From assembly GCF_019264355.1 (NCBI RefSeq), contig NZ_JAHVAH010000001.1, positions 2,092,001 to 2,156,000 on the forward strand: a DNA stretch of 64,000 nt. Reading direction: 5' to 3'. Position 1 is the first letter of the stretch; every line of letters begins with the position of its first letter. Below the pieces are notes generated by a model. That model did not search any database, was not told the origin of the DNA, and was given only the letters and a program-made list of their open reading frames with translations. Of the stretch, positions 41,883-52,145 are shown in pieces. Position numbers and translations under genes: made by a program. The DNA comes from Sphingomicrobium clamense. GTDB lineage: Bacteria > Pseudomonadota > Alphaproteobacteria > Sphingomonadales > Sphingomonadaceae.

Positions 41883-43682
41883 ATGACGGTGTCGCAAGCC
41901 CATGCGCAGGCCTTGCCGCCCGCCGACGACAGAACCATCGTATCGGTCTGCAGCCGCGTGTCGCTGCCACCCTCGACGATTACCGGGGTTCTCGATGATG
42001 TCGTCATCGGAATCTATGACCCCATCGAGACGACCGTGAACGATACGTTGGCCGAGTTGACGCTGTTTGACGCCGTCCTTGGTGCGGCGCTTCCGACACC
42101 GCTTAACGTCGACGTGACCGGGTTGCTGACGACCGCTGCATCGGGCAGCGACATCACCTTGGAGGTGCTCGCCAATGATGGCACGCTCGTTGGGCCCAGC
42201 GACCAGTGCGACGCCGAAGCGACCAGCTTCGTCCTTGCCGACGACGCCGGACTTTCGCTGGGCGGAAATCGCATCACGGGACTTGGCGAAAGCGGCCGCG
42301 AGGCGCTGGCCGGAGAGATCGATTCGATCGCGCTCGGCAACGATGCGTCGACCGATGCCAGCGCCGTCGCCTCGATCGCAATCGGAACTGGCGCCACCGT
42401 CGGCGCGGGCGCCGATGGCTCGGTCGCGCTCGGCGAAGGGACCAGTGTCACCGCAGCCAACAGCGTCGCGCTCGGCGCCGACAGCGTCGCCAGTCGCGGC
42501 GCGGTCGCGGGCACGTCGGTCGGCGAAGTCTCGGTCGGGAGTCCGGGCAACGAGCGGCAGATCACCAATGTCGCTGACGGAACGCAGGCGACCGATGCCG
42601 TCAATCTCGGCCAGCTTCAGGCCGTTGCCGACATGGCGGTCCAGTATGACGATGCGACGATGACGACTGTGACGCTGGAAGGCGCCGGCCGCACAACGAT
42701 CACCAATGTTGCCGATGGCGCGGTGACCGCCACGTCGAGCGACGCCGTCAACGGATCGCAGCTCTTCGCCACCAATCAGCAGGTCGGCGCCAATACGACG
42801 GCGATCACCAACCTGTCGGTCCAGGTCGCGAATGGGGGCACCGGACCGGTTCAGTATAGCGATCCGGGAACGCCGACGACGCCCAATGGCGGCACGCCGA
42901 CCAACGACGTCACGCTGGTCGGTGCGGCTCCGGGGCCGGTCGCGGTCCACAATGTCGCTGCCGGTGACGTCAGCATGGGCTCGACCGATGCCGTCAACGG
43001 CGGGCAGCTTTACGACGTGCAGACGACTGCCGACCAGGCGCTCGCGCTCGGCCAGAATAGCGTTCAATATACTGACGCGACGCAGACGGCTGTCGATCTG
43101 GGCGACGGGACCACACCGGTCTCGGTGACCAATGTCGCCGACGGATCGATCACTGCAGGTTCCACCGATGCCATCAATGGCGGGCAGCTTTATGGCCTGT
43201 CCTTCACGACGGTAAATGCTGTTTCCTACGACGATGATGGCATGGGCAACCGGACCAACACGGTCACGCTCCAGGGCGGAGACCCGAATGCGCCGGTGAC
43301 GATTACCGGGCTGGCCGATGGCGTTGCGGCCACCGATGCGGTCAACCGCCGCCAGCTCGACGCGGTCGCGGCGGGAGCAAACAGCTATACCGACATGGTG
43401 CTCAACGACTTGGCGTTCGATCTGGGCGAGGATATCCGCAATGCCTCGCGTGACGCGCGTGCCGGGACGGCCGGCGCGCTGGCCGCAGCGGCGCTTCCGC
43501 AATCGATGATCGAGGGTCGACCGATGCTGTCGGGTGGCTTCGGTTTCTATCGGGGCCGCGTCGGGTTCGCGATCGGCGGGTCCTACCGCGCCGCGAACGG
43601 GCGCTCGATCTACAAGCTCGGGGTCACCTATGACTCGAGCGAAAGCGTGGGCGCAAATGTCGGAGCCGGTTTCCAGTTCTGA
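41883..43682 (+). CDS. YadA-like trimeric autotransporter adhesin
   Basis: 599-aa type Vc adhesin. After the truncated signal sequence (SQAHAQA) come head repeats (SIALG, SIAIG, SVALG, at about residues 150-210). Five neck-type repeats follow, each containing TDAVN/INxxQL (codons near 42592, 42740, 42984, 43164 and 43333). The C-terminal YadA anchor is GGFGFYRGRVGFAIGGSYRA, ending in GFQF, which forms the trimeric outer-membrane barrel. ATG 41883 or TTG 41880 are the only in-frame starts, and neither gives a full signal peptide. Translation from the strong start at 41782 is out of frame, so expression may be off in this sequence. Confidence 0.85.
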   Translation: MTVSQAHAQALPPADDRTIVSVCSRVSLPPSTITGVLDDVVIGIYDPIETTVNDTLAELTLFDAVLGAALPTPLNVDVTGLLTTAASGSDITLEVLANDGTLVGPSDQCDAEATSFVLADDAGLSLGGNRITGLGESGREALAGEIDSIALGNDASTDASAVASIAIGTGATVGAGADGSVALGEGTSVTAANSVALGADSVASRGAVAGTSVGEVSVGSPGNERQITNVADGTQATDAVNLGQLQAVADMAVQYDDATMTTVTLEGAGRTTITNVADGAVTATSSDAVNGSQLFATNQQVGANTTAITNLSVQVANGGTGPVQYSDPGTPTTPNGGTPTNDVTLVGAAPGPVAVHNVAAGDVSMGSTDAVNGGQLYDVQTTADQALALGQNSVQYTDATQTAVDLGDGTTPVSVTNVADGSITAGSTDAINGGQLYGLSFTTVNAVSYDDDGMGNRTNTVTLQGGDPNAPVTITGLADGVAATDAVNRRQLDAVAAGANSYTDMVLNDLAFDLGEDIRNASRDARAGTAGALAAAALPQSMIEGRPMLSGGFGFYRGRVGFAIGGSYRAANGRSIYKLGVTYDSSESVGANVGAGFQF

Positions 43683-43696
43683 CGAACGATCACGCG

Positions 43697-43731
43697 GAAA
43701 TGGGACGCCTTCTCACCGGGCGTCCCATTTC
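43697..43731. terminator. hairpin between convergent adhesin and pccA
   Basis: GAAATGGGACGCC (43697-43709) pairs over 13 bp with GGCGTCCCATTTC (43719-43731), loop of nine. It directly follows the adhesin stop and abuts the pccA stop, so it can terminate both convergent genes. Confidence 0.8.
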
Positions 43732-45738
43732 TTATTCGAATTCGACGATGACTTCGTCGACCTGGAGGCTAGCGCCTTCTTCGACGGGGATGGCCTTGAC
43801 GGTTGCAGCCTTCTCGGCACGCAGGATATTCTCCATCTTCATCGCCTCGACCACGGCAAGCGGCTGGCCGGCCTCGACCTTGTCGCCCTCGCCAACCTGC
43901 AGCTTGGTCAGCAGCCCCGGCATAGGCGCCATCAGATATTTTGAGAGATCGGGCGCGACCTTCTCGGGCATATGCCCCATCAGGTCGGCGACTTCGCGAC
44001 GTAGCATGCGTGCCTCGTGCACGCGTCCGCGCGTGGTCAGCTTGAACCCGCGGCCGTTGGTCTTGACCTGAACGATGCGACGCCGGTCGTCGCACTCGGC
44101 GACCAGCAGCGACTGGCCGGGAAAATAGTCGGCGACCACGTCGATCTCTTCATCGCCGATCCCGACGACAGTGCCGCCGTCATAGGGATCGACCGTGACA
44201 TCGTGCCGCTCGCCATCGAGGTAGACGGCTTGCTCCATTGACGGGAATGCCGGTTCGCCCAACTGCCCATCGATCAGCGCCATGCGCGTTTCCTGCGTCA
44301 TCGCCACCACGGCGGCCAGTGCGACAAGATCGGTCCGCAACACATCATCGGTCGGCGCACCCTCGAACCCTTCCGGATACTCCTCGGCGATAAAGCCGGT
44401 CGTGAGCTCGCCCGAACGGAAACGCTCGTGCTGAAGCAGTGCCGAGAGGAAGTCGACATTGTCCGACAGGCCTTCGATCTCGAACGCGTCGAGCGCCTCG
44501 ACCGCCAGGTCGATCGCTTCCTCACGGCTGTCGCCATGGGTGATCAGCTTGGCGATCATCGGGTCGTAGAACATCGACACTTCGCCGCCCTCGGCGACGC
44601 CGTCATCGACCCGCACCACGCCATCCTCGTCGCGCTGCTCCAGCGGCGGGGAGTAGGTGGTCAGGCGCCCCGTCGAAGGCAGGAAACCGCGATAGGGATC
44701 CTCGGCATAGACGCGCGCTTCGATTGCCCAGCCGTCATGGGCAATGTCGTCCTGCTTGAATGGCAGCTTCTCGCCATAAGCGACGCGGATCATCTGCTCG
44801 ACCAGGTCGACACCGGTGATTTCTTCGGTAACCGGGTGTTCGACCTGCAGGCGAGTATTCATCTCGAGGAAGTAGAAGCTGTCGCCGGTCTTGTCCTTGC
44901 CGGACACGATCAGCTCCACCGTCCCGGCCGAGTGATAGTCGACCGCGCGTGCCAGCGCGACGGCCTGTTCGCCCATCTTCTTGCGCATTTCGGGCGTGAC
45001 GAAGGGCGAAGGCGCTTCCTCGATCACCTTCTGGTGGCGGCGCTGGATCGAGCATTCGCGCTCGCCCAGATAGACAATGTTGCCGTGCTTGTCGCCGAGC
45101 ACCTGAATCTCGATGTGGCGCGGCTCTTCGATGAACTTCTCGATAAAGACACGGTCGTCACCGAACGAGTTGAGCCCCTCGCGCTTGGTCGCCTCGAAGC
45201 CTTCGCGCACGTCCTTCTCGCTATAGGCAAGCCGCATGCCCTTACCGCCGCCGCCGGCCGACGCCTTCATCATGACGGGGTAGCCGATATCGTTTGCGAT
45301 TTTCACCGCCTCGTCCGTATCTGCGATCTCGCCGAGATAGCCGGGCACCACGTTGACGCCTGCTTCCTTGGCCAGCTTCTTGGATTCGATCTTGTCGCCC
45401 ATCGCCGCGATCGCGGGCGCGGGCGGGCCGATGAAGGCGATACCGGCCTTGTCGAGCGCTTCGACGAAGGACGCGCGTTCGGACAGGAAGCCGTAACCCG
45501 GATGCACCGCCTCGGCGCCCGTTTCCTTGCACGCGGCGATGATCTTGTCGGCGACGAGGTAGCTCTCCGCCGCTGCCGCAGGCCCGATGTTGATCGCTTC
45601 GTCCGCCATCTGGACGTGCGGCGCCTTGGCATCGGCATCCGAATAGACCGCGACCGTCGCGATCCCCATTTTCTTCGCGCTGCGCATGACGCGGCAGGCG
45701 ATTTCCCCGCGATTGGCGATCAGGATCTTCTTGAACAT
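43732..45738 (-). CDS. pccA: propionyl/acetyl-CoA carboxylase alpha subunit (biotin carboxylase + BCCP)
   Basis: 668-aa subunit that carboxylates biotin with ATP and bicarbonate for propionyl-CoA carboxylation. It begins FKKILIANRGEIACRVMRSA; ATP-grasp residues include KASAGGGGKGMR; ERECSIQRRHQKVIEEAPS and EMNTRLQVEHPVTE are hallmark strings. The C-terminal BCCP domain has EAMKMEN with the biotinylated Lys634. With pccB, the epimerase and the mutase encoded in the same window, the propionyl-CoA assignment is favoured over acetyl-CoA. It is convergent with the adhesin gene. Confidence 0.93.
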   Translation of the reverse strand: MFKKILIANRGEIACRVMRSAKKMGIATVAVYSDADAKAPHVQMADEAINIGPAAAAESYLVADKIIAACKETGAEAVHPGYGFLSERASFVEALDKAGIAFIGPPAPAIAAMGDKIESKKLAKEAGVNVVPGYLGEIADTDEAVKIANDIGYPVMMKASAGGGGKGMRLAYSEKDVREGFEATKREGLNSFGDDRVFIEKFIEEPRHIEIQVLGDKHGNIVYLGERECSIQRRHQKVIEEAPSPFVTPEMRKKMGEQAVALARAVDYHSAGTVELIVSGKDKTGDSFYFLEMNTRLQVEHPVTEEITGVDLVEQMIRVAYGEKLPFKQDDIAHDGWAIEARVYAEDPYRGFLPSTGRLTTYSPPLEQRDEDGVVRVDDGVAEGGEVSMFYDPMIAKLITHGDSREEAIDLAVEALDAFEIEGLSDNVDFLSALLQHERFRSGELTTGFIAEEYPEGFEGAPTDDVLRTDLVALAAVVAMTQETRMALIDGQLGEPAFPSMEQAVYLDGERHDVTVDPYDGGTVVGIGDEEIDVVADYFPGQSLLVAECDDRRRIVQVKTNGRGFKLTTRGRVHEARMLRREVADLMGHMPEKVAPDLSKYLMAPMPGLLTKLQVGEGDKVEAGQPLAVVEAMKMENILRAEKAATVKAIPVEEGASLQVDEVIVEFE

Positions 45739-45817
45739 GCAAACTCCGCAAAAACATGGGGCGGCACAGGCCTCAAGCGCCTATGCCGCCCCATACGACT
45801 TTCATCAAGTCGCCGGA

Positions 45818-46258
45818 CTATTCGTTCCGGTCGATATGGCCGAGGCCCCCCGTCCAGTCGGTCTGCGCGTCGGCATAGCGCTTGCGCATCTTGGCGAGTT
45901 CCTCCTCGCTTCCGACCAGCTTGACGAGTTCGGCGTCGATCTTCTCTGCCATGGGATTTTCAGCCCAGCTCATCATGTCGGGTCCGCCTGGCATATGGTT
46001 GATGACGATCATCTCCCAGCGCCCGGTGTTCATGTGGTAATATTTGGGCGGGACCATGCCGGCCGCCTTGTAGGCAGGGATGAGATAATTCTCCTGCCAC
46101 TCCTCGACCCATTCCCGCTCGTCGGGGTTATAGTTGACATAGCTCACATAATACCAATCGAGCGGCGCTCGCTCGATCGTGGCATCCTGAGCCGAGACAG
46201 GAGACGCGCACGCAACAGCACTCATCGCCGCGAGCGCGGCGAAGCCAATGATTTTCAT
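45818..46258 (-). CDS. small secreted hypothetical protein
   Basis: 146-aa protein with a clear signal peptide (basic start, hydrophobic Ala-rich core, cleavage after VSAQ near residue 24). The mature part is rich in Trp and Tyr, with WYYVSYVNYNPDEREWVEEWQENYLIPAYKAAG and a predicted helical tail; it has the look of a small alpha/beta dimeric-barrel type protein, but I cannot place it in a family. It lies between pccA and the large membrane protein gene on the same strand. Periplasmic location is inferred from the signal. Confidence 0.7.
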   Translation of the reverse strand: MKIIGFAALAAMSAVACASPVSAQDATIERAPLDWYYVSYVNYNPDEREWVEEWQENYLIPAYKAAGMVPPKYYHMNTGRWEMIVINHMPGGPDMMSWAENPMAEKIDAELVKLVGSEEELAKMRKRYADAQTDWTGGLGHIDRNE

Positions 46259-46331
46259 TGTTGTTCTCCCCTATTGAAGGACTCGGGAACTAGCAGAAAA
46301 CTCCGGATAAGTGGAGTCTGGTTAACACAGG

Positions 46332-48407
46332 TTATTCCGTACGCTCCTCGCGAAGGTTTTCCGCAATCAAATGCTGCGAAAATGTCGGAAGAGCATCAAA
46401 ATCATACCAGGGGATCAAACGAGCTTGGCAACTCTCAATCTCTAGAGAGCCATCATCGTAACGCTCTATGTCGAGCGCGGCGGTTCCGCCCTCTTCAAGA
46501 TTGATGGCAAGTCGTGGACTGACGACCGGCTGCACCCCGTAATATGGGGCGCCCTGCCAACCTTCGCGCACGAGCGCGCTCCGGGCGGATCGACTCCTTT
46601 CCTTCGCGACAATGACAGGCCGGAGACTCTTTTCGATCCGCATGGTGATGCCGAGATCGACCATCCCGGCGCCGCCTGCACGTACATGAAGTGTCCATTT
46701 CCTATCTCCCATGCGAGAGATCTCGCAATTGGCAGGTCCTTCCGACACGTCCTCGCCGTCTCGGCTGACCCACAAGATATGCTGGCTCCCCCGAGCCACC
46801 GGTCGATAGTTTTTCGCAAGCGCTCGGAAAAATGGCCAGTTCGCCCGCATAGCCCAGTCGCCCCATGCGTTGTAACTGGGAGAAATGATCGTGACCGCGG
46901 AGACCTTGCGTTCCGCTACCACCGACACGTACTCGTCGCGAGCCTTGCTTCCGAGCGCATGGATGATCGACCCGTAGGGCGTCGGCGTGCGCTCATTTCC
47001 AGTGATGATATTCATCTGGGACGTGTAAGTGGACAGGAGCGATGGCCCACTACTGCGGTCGATATCAAGACGGCGCATAATTCGAGCGAACGCGTCCATC
47101 TCCTCGGCAATCTGCCGCTCGACATGAAATCCGAGGGCGTCCACGAATGGCTCATCGGCCCTGTTCTCGATCAGCTTTTGTGTCACTCGTGACTGGACCG
47201 CCACGACCGCACCCATCAGCGCGATCGTCCCGATCACCGATGCCGATAGGAGAACGTCTTTGTATCGCTTGAGGGCGCGGAAGATCTGCGGCCCAAAAAC
47301 GATGAATGGCGATGCCCAAGCGACCATGACGATACTGTAGAAATACGATGGATAAACGTGGCCCCCGAGTTGGGGCAGGAGCGCCATTCCCAAGGAAGCT
47401 GTGGCCACAAAAAGATAAGACGATAAACGGGCAGGTGCGCCACGGCCTCGAAGACGTCGCACCACGGCGACTAGGATGCCGATGAGCAAAATGAGAAGTG
47501 ACAGCCTCTGAAACGCGGTCATCGGCGAGATAAGGTGCCAGAGATCAGACGCGCTCAATAATCGATCTTCTCTGCCCCACTGACCGAAGTACCAGATCTG
47601 CTCGGAAGGCACCGAGACGAAATTATAACGGAGCCAGGCCAGGGGTTCACCGCGAGTGACAATTAGCAGACTAAGGGTCGCCGTCAGAAACGCCGTGCCT
47701 AATATCGAAAAGAGCGTGACCGCCATGCGGCGCCAATCTCGCAGATGGCAAAGTACGGCAGCGCCAAGCAGCGCCAGCAGGACTGGAATGCCGGAATCGT
47801 TCGACCACAGTAGGCCGAAGCCAGCGACCAAGCCCATCGCCGCTCCCGACTTTGATGCGCTCCCCAACAGGCTTTGACGCAACGCAGGAAGAACGACTGG
47901 AAGCATCAGAAGTGGTAGCGCCCACCGTAAAGGACGAAGCGAGACTCCTGGATCAATCAGCTGCTCCGCGCCAAAGAGATGAAGCAGGATCAGTGCCGCC
48001 GCGACCAAGGCCCATCGCAGGACAGCGCCCGGCCACCGTGCGAGCCGAGTAAGCCCCCAAATCGAGATGAGATGACCGGCAGCGATGACGGCTCCCGCTG
48101 CCACTGTGGAAGCCCAGACATTAGAGCCCAGCACCACAAAAAATGGGACCAGCACCAAGAGCGATGTCACGCCAAGATATGAGTGAAAATCGTGGCCCAG
48201 CTGGGCGCCACTCGAAAAATTCTGCAACGCAAACCACGTCTGCATCGCACCATCGAGCGAGGCCAATGGATGTGCGTAGCGCAGGACAAGCGAGTCGATG
48301 ACGATCATGGCGACCGCAAAAACCAGCGTCGCGCCCATCATCGTCCGCGCGACCACCTGCGTAGGAATATCGATCCCGAAGAATCTCAAGTGAATTCGAG
48401 CACGCAA
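46332..48407 (-). CDS. large polytopic membrane protein
   Basis: About 691-aa protein with roughly ten to eleven membrane helices in its first 430 residues, then a soluble region of about 260 residues with a beta-rich C-terminal part. The layout recalls GT-C glycosyltransferase-like or O-antigen/exopolysaccharide membrane proteins, but I see no decisive motif. I choose TTG 48407 as start; it avoids overlap with the mutase gene, whose stop region supplies a GGAG ribosome site. A reading to 48572 would lie inside the mutase gene. Base composition is somewhat less GC-rich than its neighbours, suggesting insertion into the pcc gene group. Confidence 0.65.
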   Translation of the reverse strand: MRARIHLRFFGIDIPTQVVARTMMGATLVFAVAMIVIDSLVLRYAHPLASLDGAMQTWFALQNFSSGAQLGHDFHSYLGVTSLLVLVPFFVVLGSNVWASTVAAGAVIAAGHLISIWGLTRLARWPGAVLRWALVAAALILLHLFGAEQLIDPGVSLRPLRWALPLLMLPVVLPALRQSLLGSASKSGAAMGLVAGFGLLWSNDSGIPVLLALLGAAVLCHLRDWRRMAVTLFSILGTAFLTATLSLLIVTRGEPLAWLRYNFVSVPSEQIWYFGQWGREDRLLSASDLWHLISPMTAFQRLSLLILLIGILVAVVRRLRGRGAPARLSSYLFVATASLGMALLPQLGGHVYPSYFYSIVMVAWASPFIVFGPQIFRALKRYKDVLLSASVIGTIALMGAVVAVQSRVTQKLIENRADEPFVDALGFHVERQIAEEMDAFARIMRRLDIDRSSGPSLLSTYTSQMNIITGNERTPTPYGSIIHALGSKARDEYVSVVAERKVSAVTIISPSYNAWGDWAMRANWPFFRALAKNYRPVARGSQHILWVSRDGEDVSEGPANCEISRMGDRKWTLHVRAGGAGMVDLGITMRIEKSLRPVIVAKERSRSARSALVREGWQGAPYYGVQPVVSPRLAINLEEGGTAALDIERYDDGSLEIESCQARLIPWYDFDALPTFSQHLIAENLREERTE

Positions 48408-48414
48408 TACGTGC

Positions 48415-50550
48415 TCACTCCGCCGCCTCGTCCTTGGGCGGCTTGTTGTGGCCGAGCAGGCGCAGTACCTCTTCCGCGGCATCGGCGAGGTTGGTGCCTG
48501 GACCGAAGATGGCCTGCACGCCCGCCTGGCGCAGATAGTCGTAATCCTGCGGCGGGATGACGCCGCCGGCAACGACCTTAATATCGCTGCGCCCCATCGA
48601 CTTGAGATGACCGATCAGCTCGGGGATCAGCGTCTTGTGCCCTGCGGCGAGACTCGACGCGCCGACCACGTCGACGTCCTCCTCGACCGCCATTTCCGCC
48701 GCTTCGAGCGGGGTCTGGAAGAGCGGGCCGGCGACGATATCGAAGCCGAGATCGCCGAAGGCGGAGCTCACCAGATTGGCCCCGCGATCGTGTCCGTCCT
48801 GCCCCATCTTGGCGACGAACATCTTGGGCGCGCGGCCCATGCGGCTGGCGACGGACTTGGTGCCTTCGACGACCGACAACCATTCATCATCGTCGCGCTG
48901 GCCATAGATGCCCGAGACCGGTTGCGGCCGCGTATCGTAGCGTCCGAACGCTTTTTCCAGCGCGTAGCTGATCTCGCCCAGCGTCGCGCGCGCCCGCGCC
49001 GCGCGCACCGACAGGCGCAGGAGGTTCTCGTTGCCGCGCGCGCCCTCTTCGAGCGCGGCCAGCGCAGCCTGCACTTCGTCCTCGTCACGCTCGGCCTTGA
49101 CCCGCTCGATCCGCTCGATCTGGCTGCGGCGTACCTTGGCATTGTCGATCTCGAGAATCTCGATTTCGGGCTCGTCCTTCAGCCGATAACGATTGACGCC
49201 GACGATGACCGTCTCGCCCGTGTCGACCTTGGCCGCGCGCTCGGCAGCGGCTTCCTCGATCCGCGCCTTGGGCAGCCCCTCGGCCACCGCCTTGGTCATG
49301 CCGCCATGCTCCTCGACCTCGCCGATCAGCTTGCGCGCGCGCTCGACCAGTTCGTTGGTGAGGTTCTCGATATAATAGCTTCCGCCCAGCGGGTCGGCGA
49401 CCGCGGTGATCCCGCTTTCCTCGGCCAGGATCAGCTGCGTGTTGCGCGCGATCCGCGCCGAGAAATCGGTCGGCAACGCAATCGCCTCGTCGAAACTGTT
49501 GGTATGCAGGCTCTGCGCCCCGCCCAGCGTGGCGGCCATTGCCTCGATCGTGGTTCGGATCACGTTGTTGTATGGGTCCTGCTCGGTCAGCGACACGCCC
49601 GACGTCTGGCAATGCGTGCGCAATAGCTTGGACTTTTCCGACCTCGCGCCCAGATCCGTCATGATCTGCGCCCACAAGGTCCGCGCGGCGCGCAGCTTCG
49701 CGATCTCCATGAAGAAATTCATGCCGATGCCGAAGAAGAAGCTGAGGCGCGGCGCGAAACTGTCGAGGTCCATGCCCGCATCCATCGCGGTGCGCGCATA
49801 TTCGAGCCCGTCGGCGAGCGTGTAGGCGAGCTCCTGCACCGCCGTCGCCCCCGCCTCGTGCATGTGATAGCCCGAAATGGAGATCGAGTTGAACCGCGGC
49901 ATCTCTTCCGCCGTATAGCCGATGATGTCGCTGACAATCCGCATGCTCGGCGCGGGCGGATAAATATAGGTGTTGCGGACCGCGAACTCCTTGAGGATGT
50001 CGTTCTGGATCGTGCCCGAGAGCTGGGCGTGGTCGACCCCCTGCTCCTCGCCCGCGACGATATAGAAGGCCATCACCGGCAGCACCGCGCCGTTCATCGT
50101 CATCGACACGCTCATCTGGTCGAGCGGAATGCCGTCGAACAGCAGCTTCATGTCCTCGACCGTGTCGATCGCGACGCCCGCCTTGCCGACATCGCCCTCG
50201 ACGCGCGGATGGTCGCTGTCATAGCCGCGATGGGTGGCGAGATCGAAGGCCACCGACAGGCCCTTCTGCCCCGCCTCGAGATTGCGCCGATAGAAAGCGT
50301 TCGATTCCTCGGCGGTCGAGAAGCCCGCATATTGCCGGATCGTCCAGGGACGCCCCGCATACATCGTCGCATAAGGGCCGCGCGTATAGGGCGGCAGGCC
50401 GGGATAGCCGGGGTCGATCCCCTCGGCATCCTCGGGCCCGTAGACGTTCTGCAGGGTAATCCCTTCGGGCGTCGTGACCTTCAGGTCCTTCCCCCGCGCT
50501 TCCTTCTCGGCCTTGGTTTCCCAGTCGCTGCGTGTCGGCTTGTCAGTCAT
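48415..50550 (-). CDS. scpA: methylmalonyl-CoA mutase
   Basis: 711-aa adenosylcobalamin enzyme converting (R)-methylmalonyl-CoA to succinyl-CoA. The N-terminal part has [31 protein letters not shown] and [19 protein letters not shown], and the TIM barrel contains the substrate-binding region [15 protein letters not shown]. The C-terminal B12 domain has DGHDRG (Asp585, His587, Gly590), where His587 ligates cobalt. Length fits the single-chain bacterial form. ATG 50550 is chosen because MTDKPTRSD begins the conserved protein; the frame extends 12 codons further without a ribosome site. Confidence 0.95.
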   Translation of the reverse strand: MTDKPTRSDWETKAEKEARGKDLKVTTPEGITLQNVYGPEDAEGIDPGYPGLPPYTRGPYATMYAGRPWTIRQYAGFSTAEESNAFYRRNLEAGQKGLSVAFDLATHRGYDSDHPRVEGDVGKAGVAIDTVEDMKLLFDGIPLDQMSVSMTMNGAVLPVMAFYIVAGEEQGVDHAQLSGTIQNDILKEFAVRNTYIYPPAPSMRIVSDIIGYTAEEMPRFNSISISGYHMHEAGATAVQELAYTLADGLEYARTAMDAGMDLDSFAPRLSFFFGIGMNFFMEIAKLRAARTLWAQIMTDLGARSEKSKLLRTHCQTSGVSLTEQDPYNNVIRTTIEAMAATLGGAQSLHTNSFDEAIALPTDFSARIARNTQLILAEESGITAVADPLGGSYYIENLTNELVERARKLIGEVEEHGGMTKAVAEGLPKARIEEAAAERAAKVDTGETVIVGVNRYRLKDEPEIEILEIDNAKVRRSQIERIERVKAERDEDEVQAALAALEEGARGNENLLRLSVRAARARATLGEISYALEKAFGRYDTRPQPVSGIYGQRDDDEWLSVVEGTKSVASRMGRAPKMFVAKMGQDGHDRGANLVSSAFGDLGFDIVAGPLFQTPLEAAEMAVEEDVDVVGASSLAAGHKTLIPELIGHLKSMGRSDIKVVAGGVIPPQDYDYLRQAGVQAIFGPGTNLADAAEEVLRLLGHNKPPKDEAAE

Positions 50551-50589
50551 GGCGGCGCTGTTAGCGCGGCAGCACCGCCATGCCAATCG

Positions 50590-52077
50590 TCAGTCGACCC
50601 GGGTGAAGCCGACTCCCGAATAGGTTACGCTCGTGACCCGCCCGTCTTCGGCGCGCTCGAACGCCATCGACTCGGGTTCGGGATCGGTCGCCAGCGTCGC
50701 GCAGAACAGGTCGACTTTCGCCGGCCTTGTCTCGATCGCCATCCCGTTGAGCCGCGCAGTGAGCGCGCCTTCGCCGATGCTCACCACCATGGTGCCGGCC
50801 GCCGGGTGCGTGTAGCGCCCGCTATAGGCCGACAAGGCTTCGACGCTCGGCTGCCAGGCCCAACCGCCCCAGCGCTCGTCGTCCCAGACGCCGTCATAAT
50901 ATTCCTGGCGACGCTCCTTCAGCGTCTGCACCCGCTCGGCATAGGCCTTCTTGAACGCGTCGATGGTCGGAAGCTCCGCCTCTCCATCGGCATAGACGGT
51001 CAAGAATGTTTCCATCATCTGCTCGGACAGGCCGCCCGTCATCGCGTCGCTGTTGAACATGATGGCAAAGCCGACGCCCTCCTCGGGCAGCACGAGCATC
51101 TGGCTCCGCATTCCGGTGTAGCCGCCGCCATGGCCGAGCACCGTCATCCCGAATGCCTCGCACCGTCGCCAGCCGAATGCGTAGCCCGTGCACGTCATCG
51201 GACCGCCGCTCATCTCGATCGGCACTTGCGACGCCTGCGCCTTGTCGATCACGTCCTGCGGAATCGCGCTGGCATCGCCGGCGTTGGCCAGCAGCCAGCG
51301 CGCCATGTCGTCGGCGGAGATGACCAGCCCCCCCGCCGCATGCATGATCGCATCGGTCTTGGGCGCGAACGTTTTCGGGCCGTCGATGCGCACTTCATGG
51401 CTGTGGCTGACCTCGGGAAAGTCGCTCGTGCGTGCGCTCGTATGGGTCATGCCGAGCGGATCGAAGACGACGTCGTCGATCCAGGCGCGCCACGACTTGC
51501 CGGTCTTCGCCTCGAGCGCGGCGGCGTAGAGAAGATAGCCGAGATTGTCGTAGCGAAACGCCTCGCCATTGGCCTCGCCCGCTGCGTTGACGATCGCCGG
51601 ATAGTCCTTGATCGGGACGAGGTCGGTATAGGCGGTGCGGATGTTGAGCGCCGGCGCGCGAAACCCCAGCTGGTGCGTCAACGCATCGCGCATGGTCAGC
51701 GCATCGAAGTCGATCCCCTCGACCTTCATCTCCGGAAACAGCTCGCCGATCGTCGTGTCGAGCGGCATCACCCCCATCTCGTCCAGCCGGACCGCCATCA
51801 GCCCGACGAACGCCTTGGTCATCGAGGCGATGTAGAATGGCGTCTCGCCATCCGCTGCCACGCCACCCTCGGCACGCGTGCTCCCGATCACGTCGACGAT
51901 CGGCGCCTCGCCCCGCTTGACCATGACCAGTGCCCGACCCGGATATTCACCCAGCGCGTCGACCGCATGCAGCCGTTCCTCGACCGCCTGCACCGCTCGC
52001 GCAAATCGTTCGTTCTGCTGGGCCGCTGCAGGCGTTGCTGCCGCTAACATCGCCATTGCTCCCATCATCATACGCAT
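50590..52077 (-). CDS. serine hydrolase, class C beta-lactamase family
   Basis: 495-aa exported protein of the beta-lactamase/transpeptidase-like superfamily. The signal peptide (MRMMMGAMAMLAAATPAAAQ) is followed by the SxxK motif in IASMTKAFVG, the YxN-type motif in RYDNLGYLLY and a late HGGGYTG in place of KTG. Members are esterases, peptidases or penicillin-binding proteins as often as true beta-lactamases; resistance should not be assumed. The C-terminal 100 residues form an extra beta-domain. It follows the AraC regulator on the same strand. Confidence 0.87.
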   Translation of the reverse strand: MRMMMGAMAMLAAATPAAAQQNERFARAVQAVEERLHAVDALGEYPGRALVMVKRGEAPIVDVIGSTRAEGGVAADGETPFYIASMTKAFVGLMAVRLDEMGVMPLDTTIGELFPEMKVEGIDFDALTMRDALTHQLGFRAPALNIRTAYTDLVPIKDYPAIVNAAGEANGEAFRYDNLGYLLYAAALEAKTGKSWRAWIDDVVFDPLGMTHTSARTSDFPEVSHSHEVRIDGPKTFAPKTDAIMHAAGGLVISADDMARWLLANAGDASAIPQDVIDKAQASQVPIEMSGGPMTCTGYAFGWRRCEAFGMTVLGHGGGYTGMRSQMLVLPEEGVGFAIMFNSDAMTGGLSEQMMETFLTVYADGEAELPTIDAFKKAYAERVQTLKERRQEYYDGVWDDERWGGWAWQPSVEALSAYSGRYTHPAAGTMVVSIGEGALTARLNGMAIETRPAKVDLFCATLATDPEPESMAFERAEDGRVTSVTYSGVGFTRVD

Positions 52078-52145
52078 GCTCGTCCTCCATCATGTCGGAG
52101 CGGCCTAGCGGCCCCATCGCTTGATGGATTGAACGCAGGTAACGC

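Noticed and set aside
50590..52077. Reading the serine hydrolase as an antibiotic-resistance beta-lactamase
   Set aside because: SxxK and YxN are shared by many esterases and peptidases, and no KTG motif is clear; resistance is not supported.
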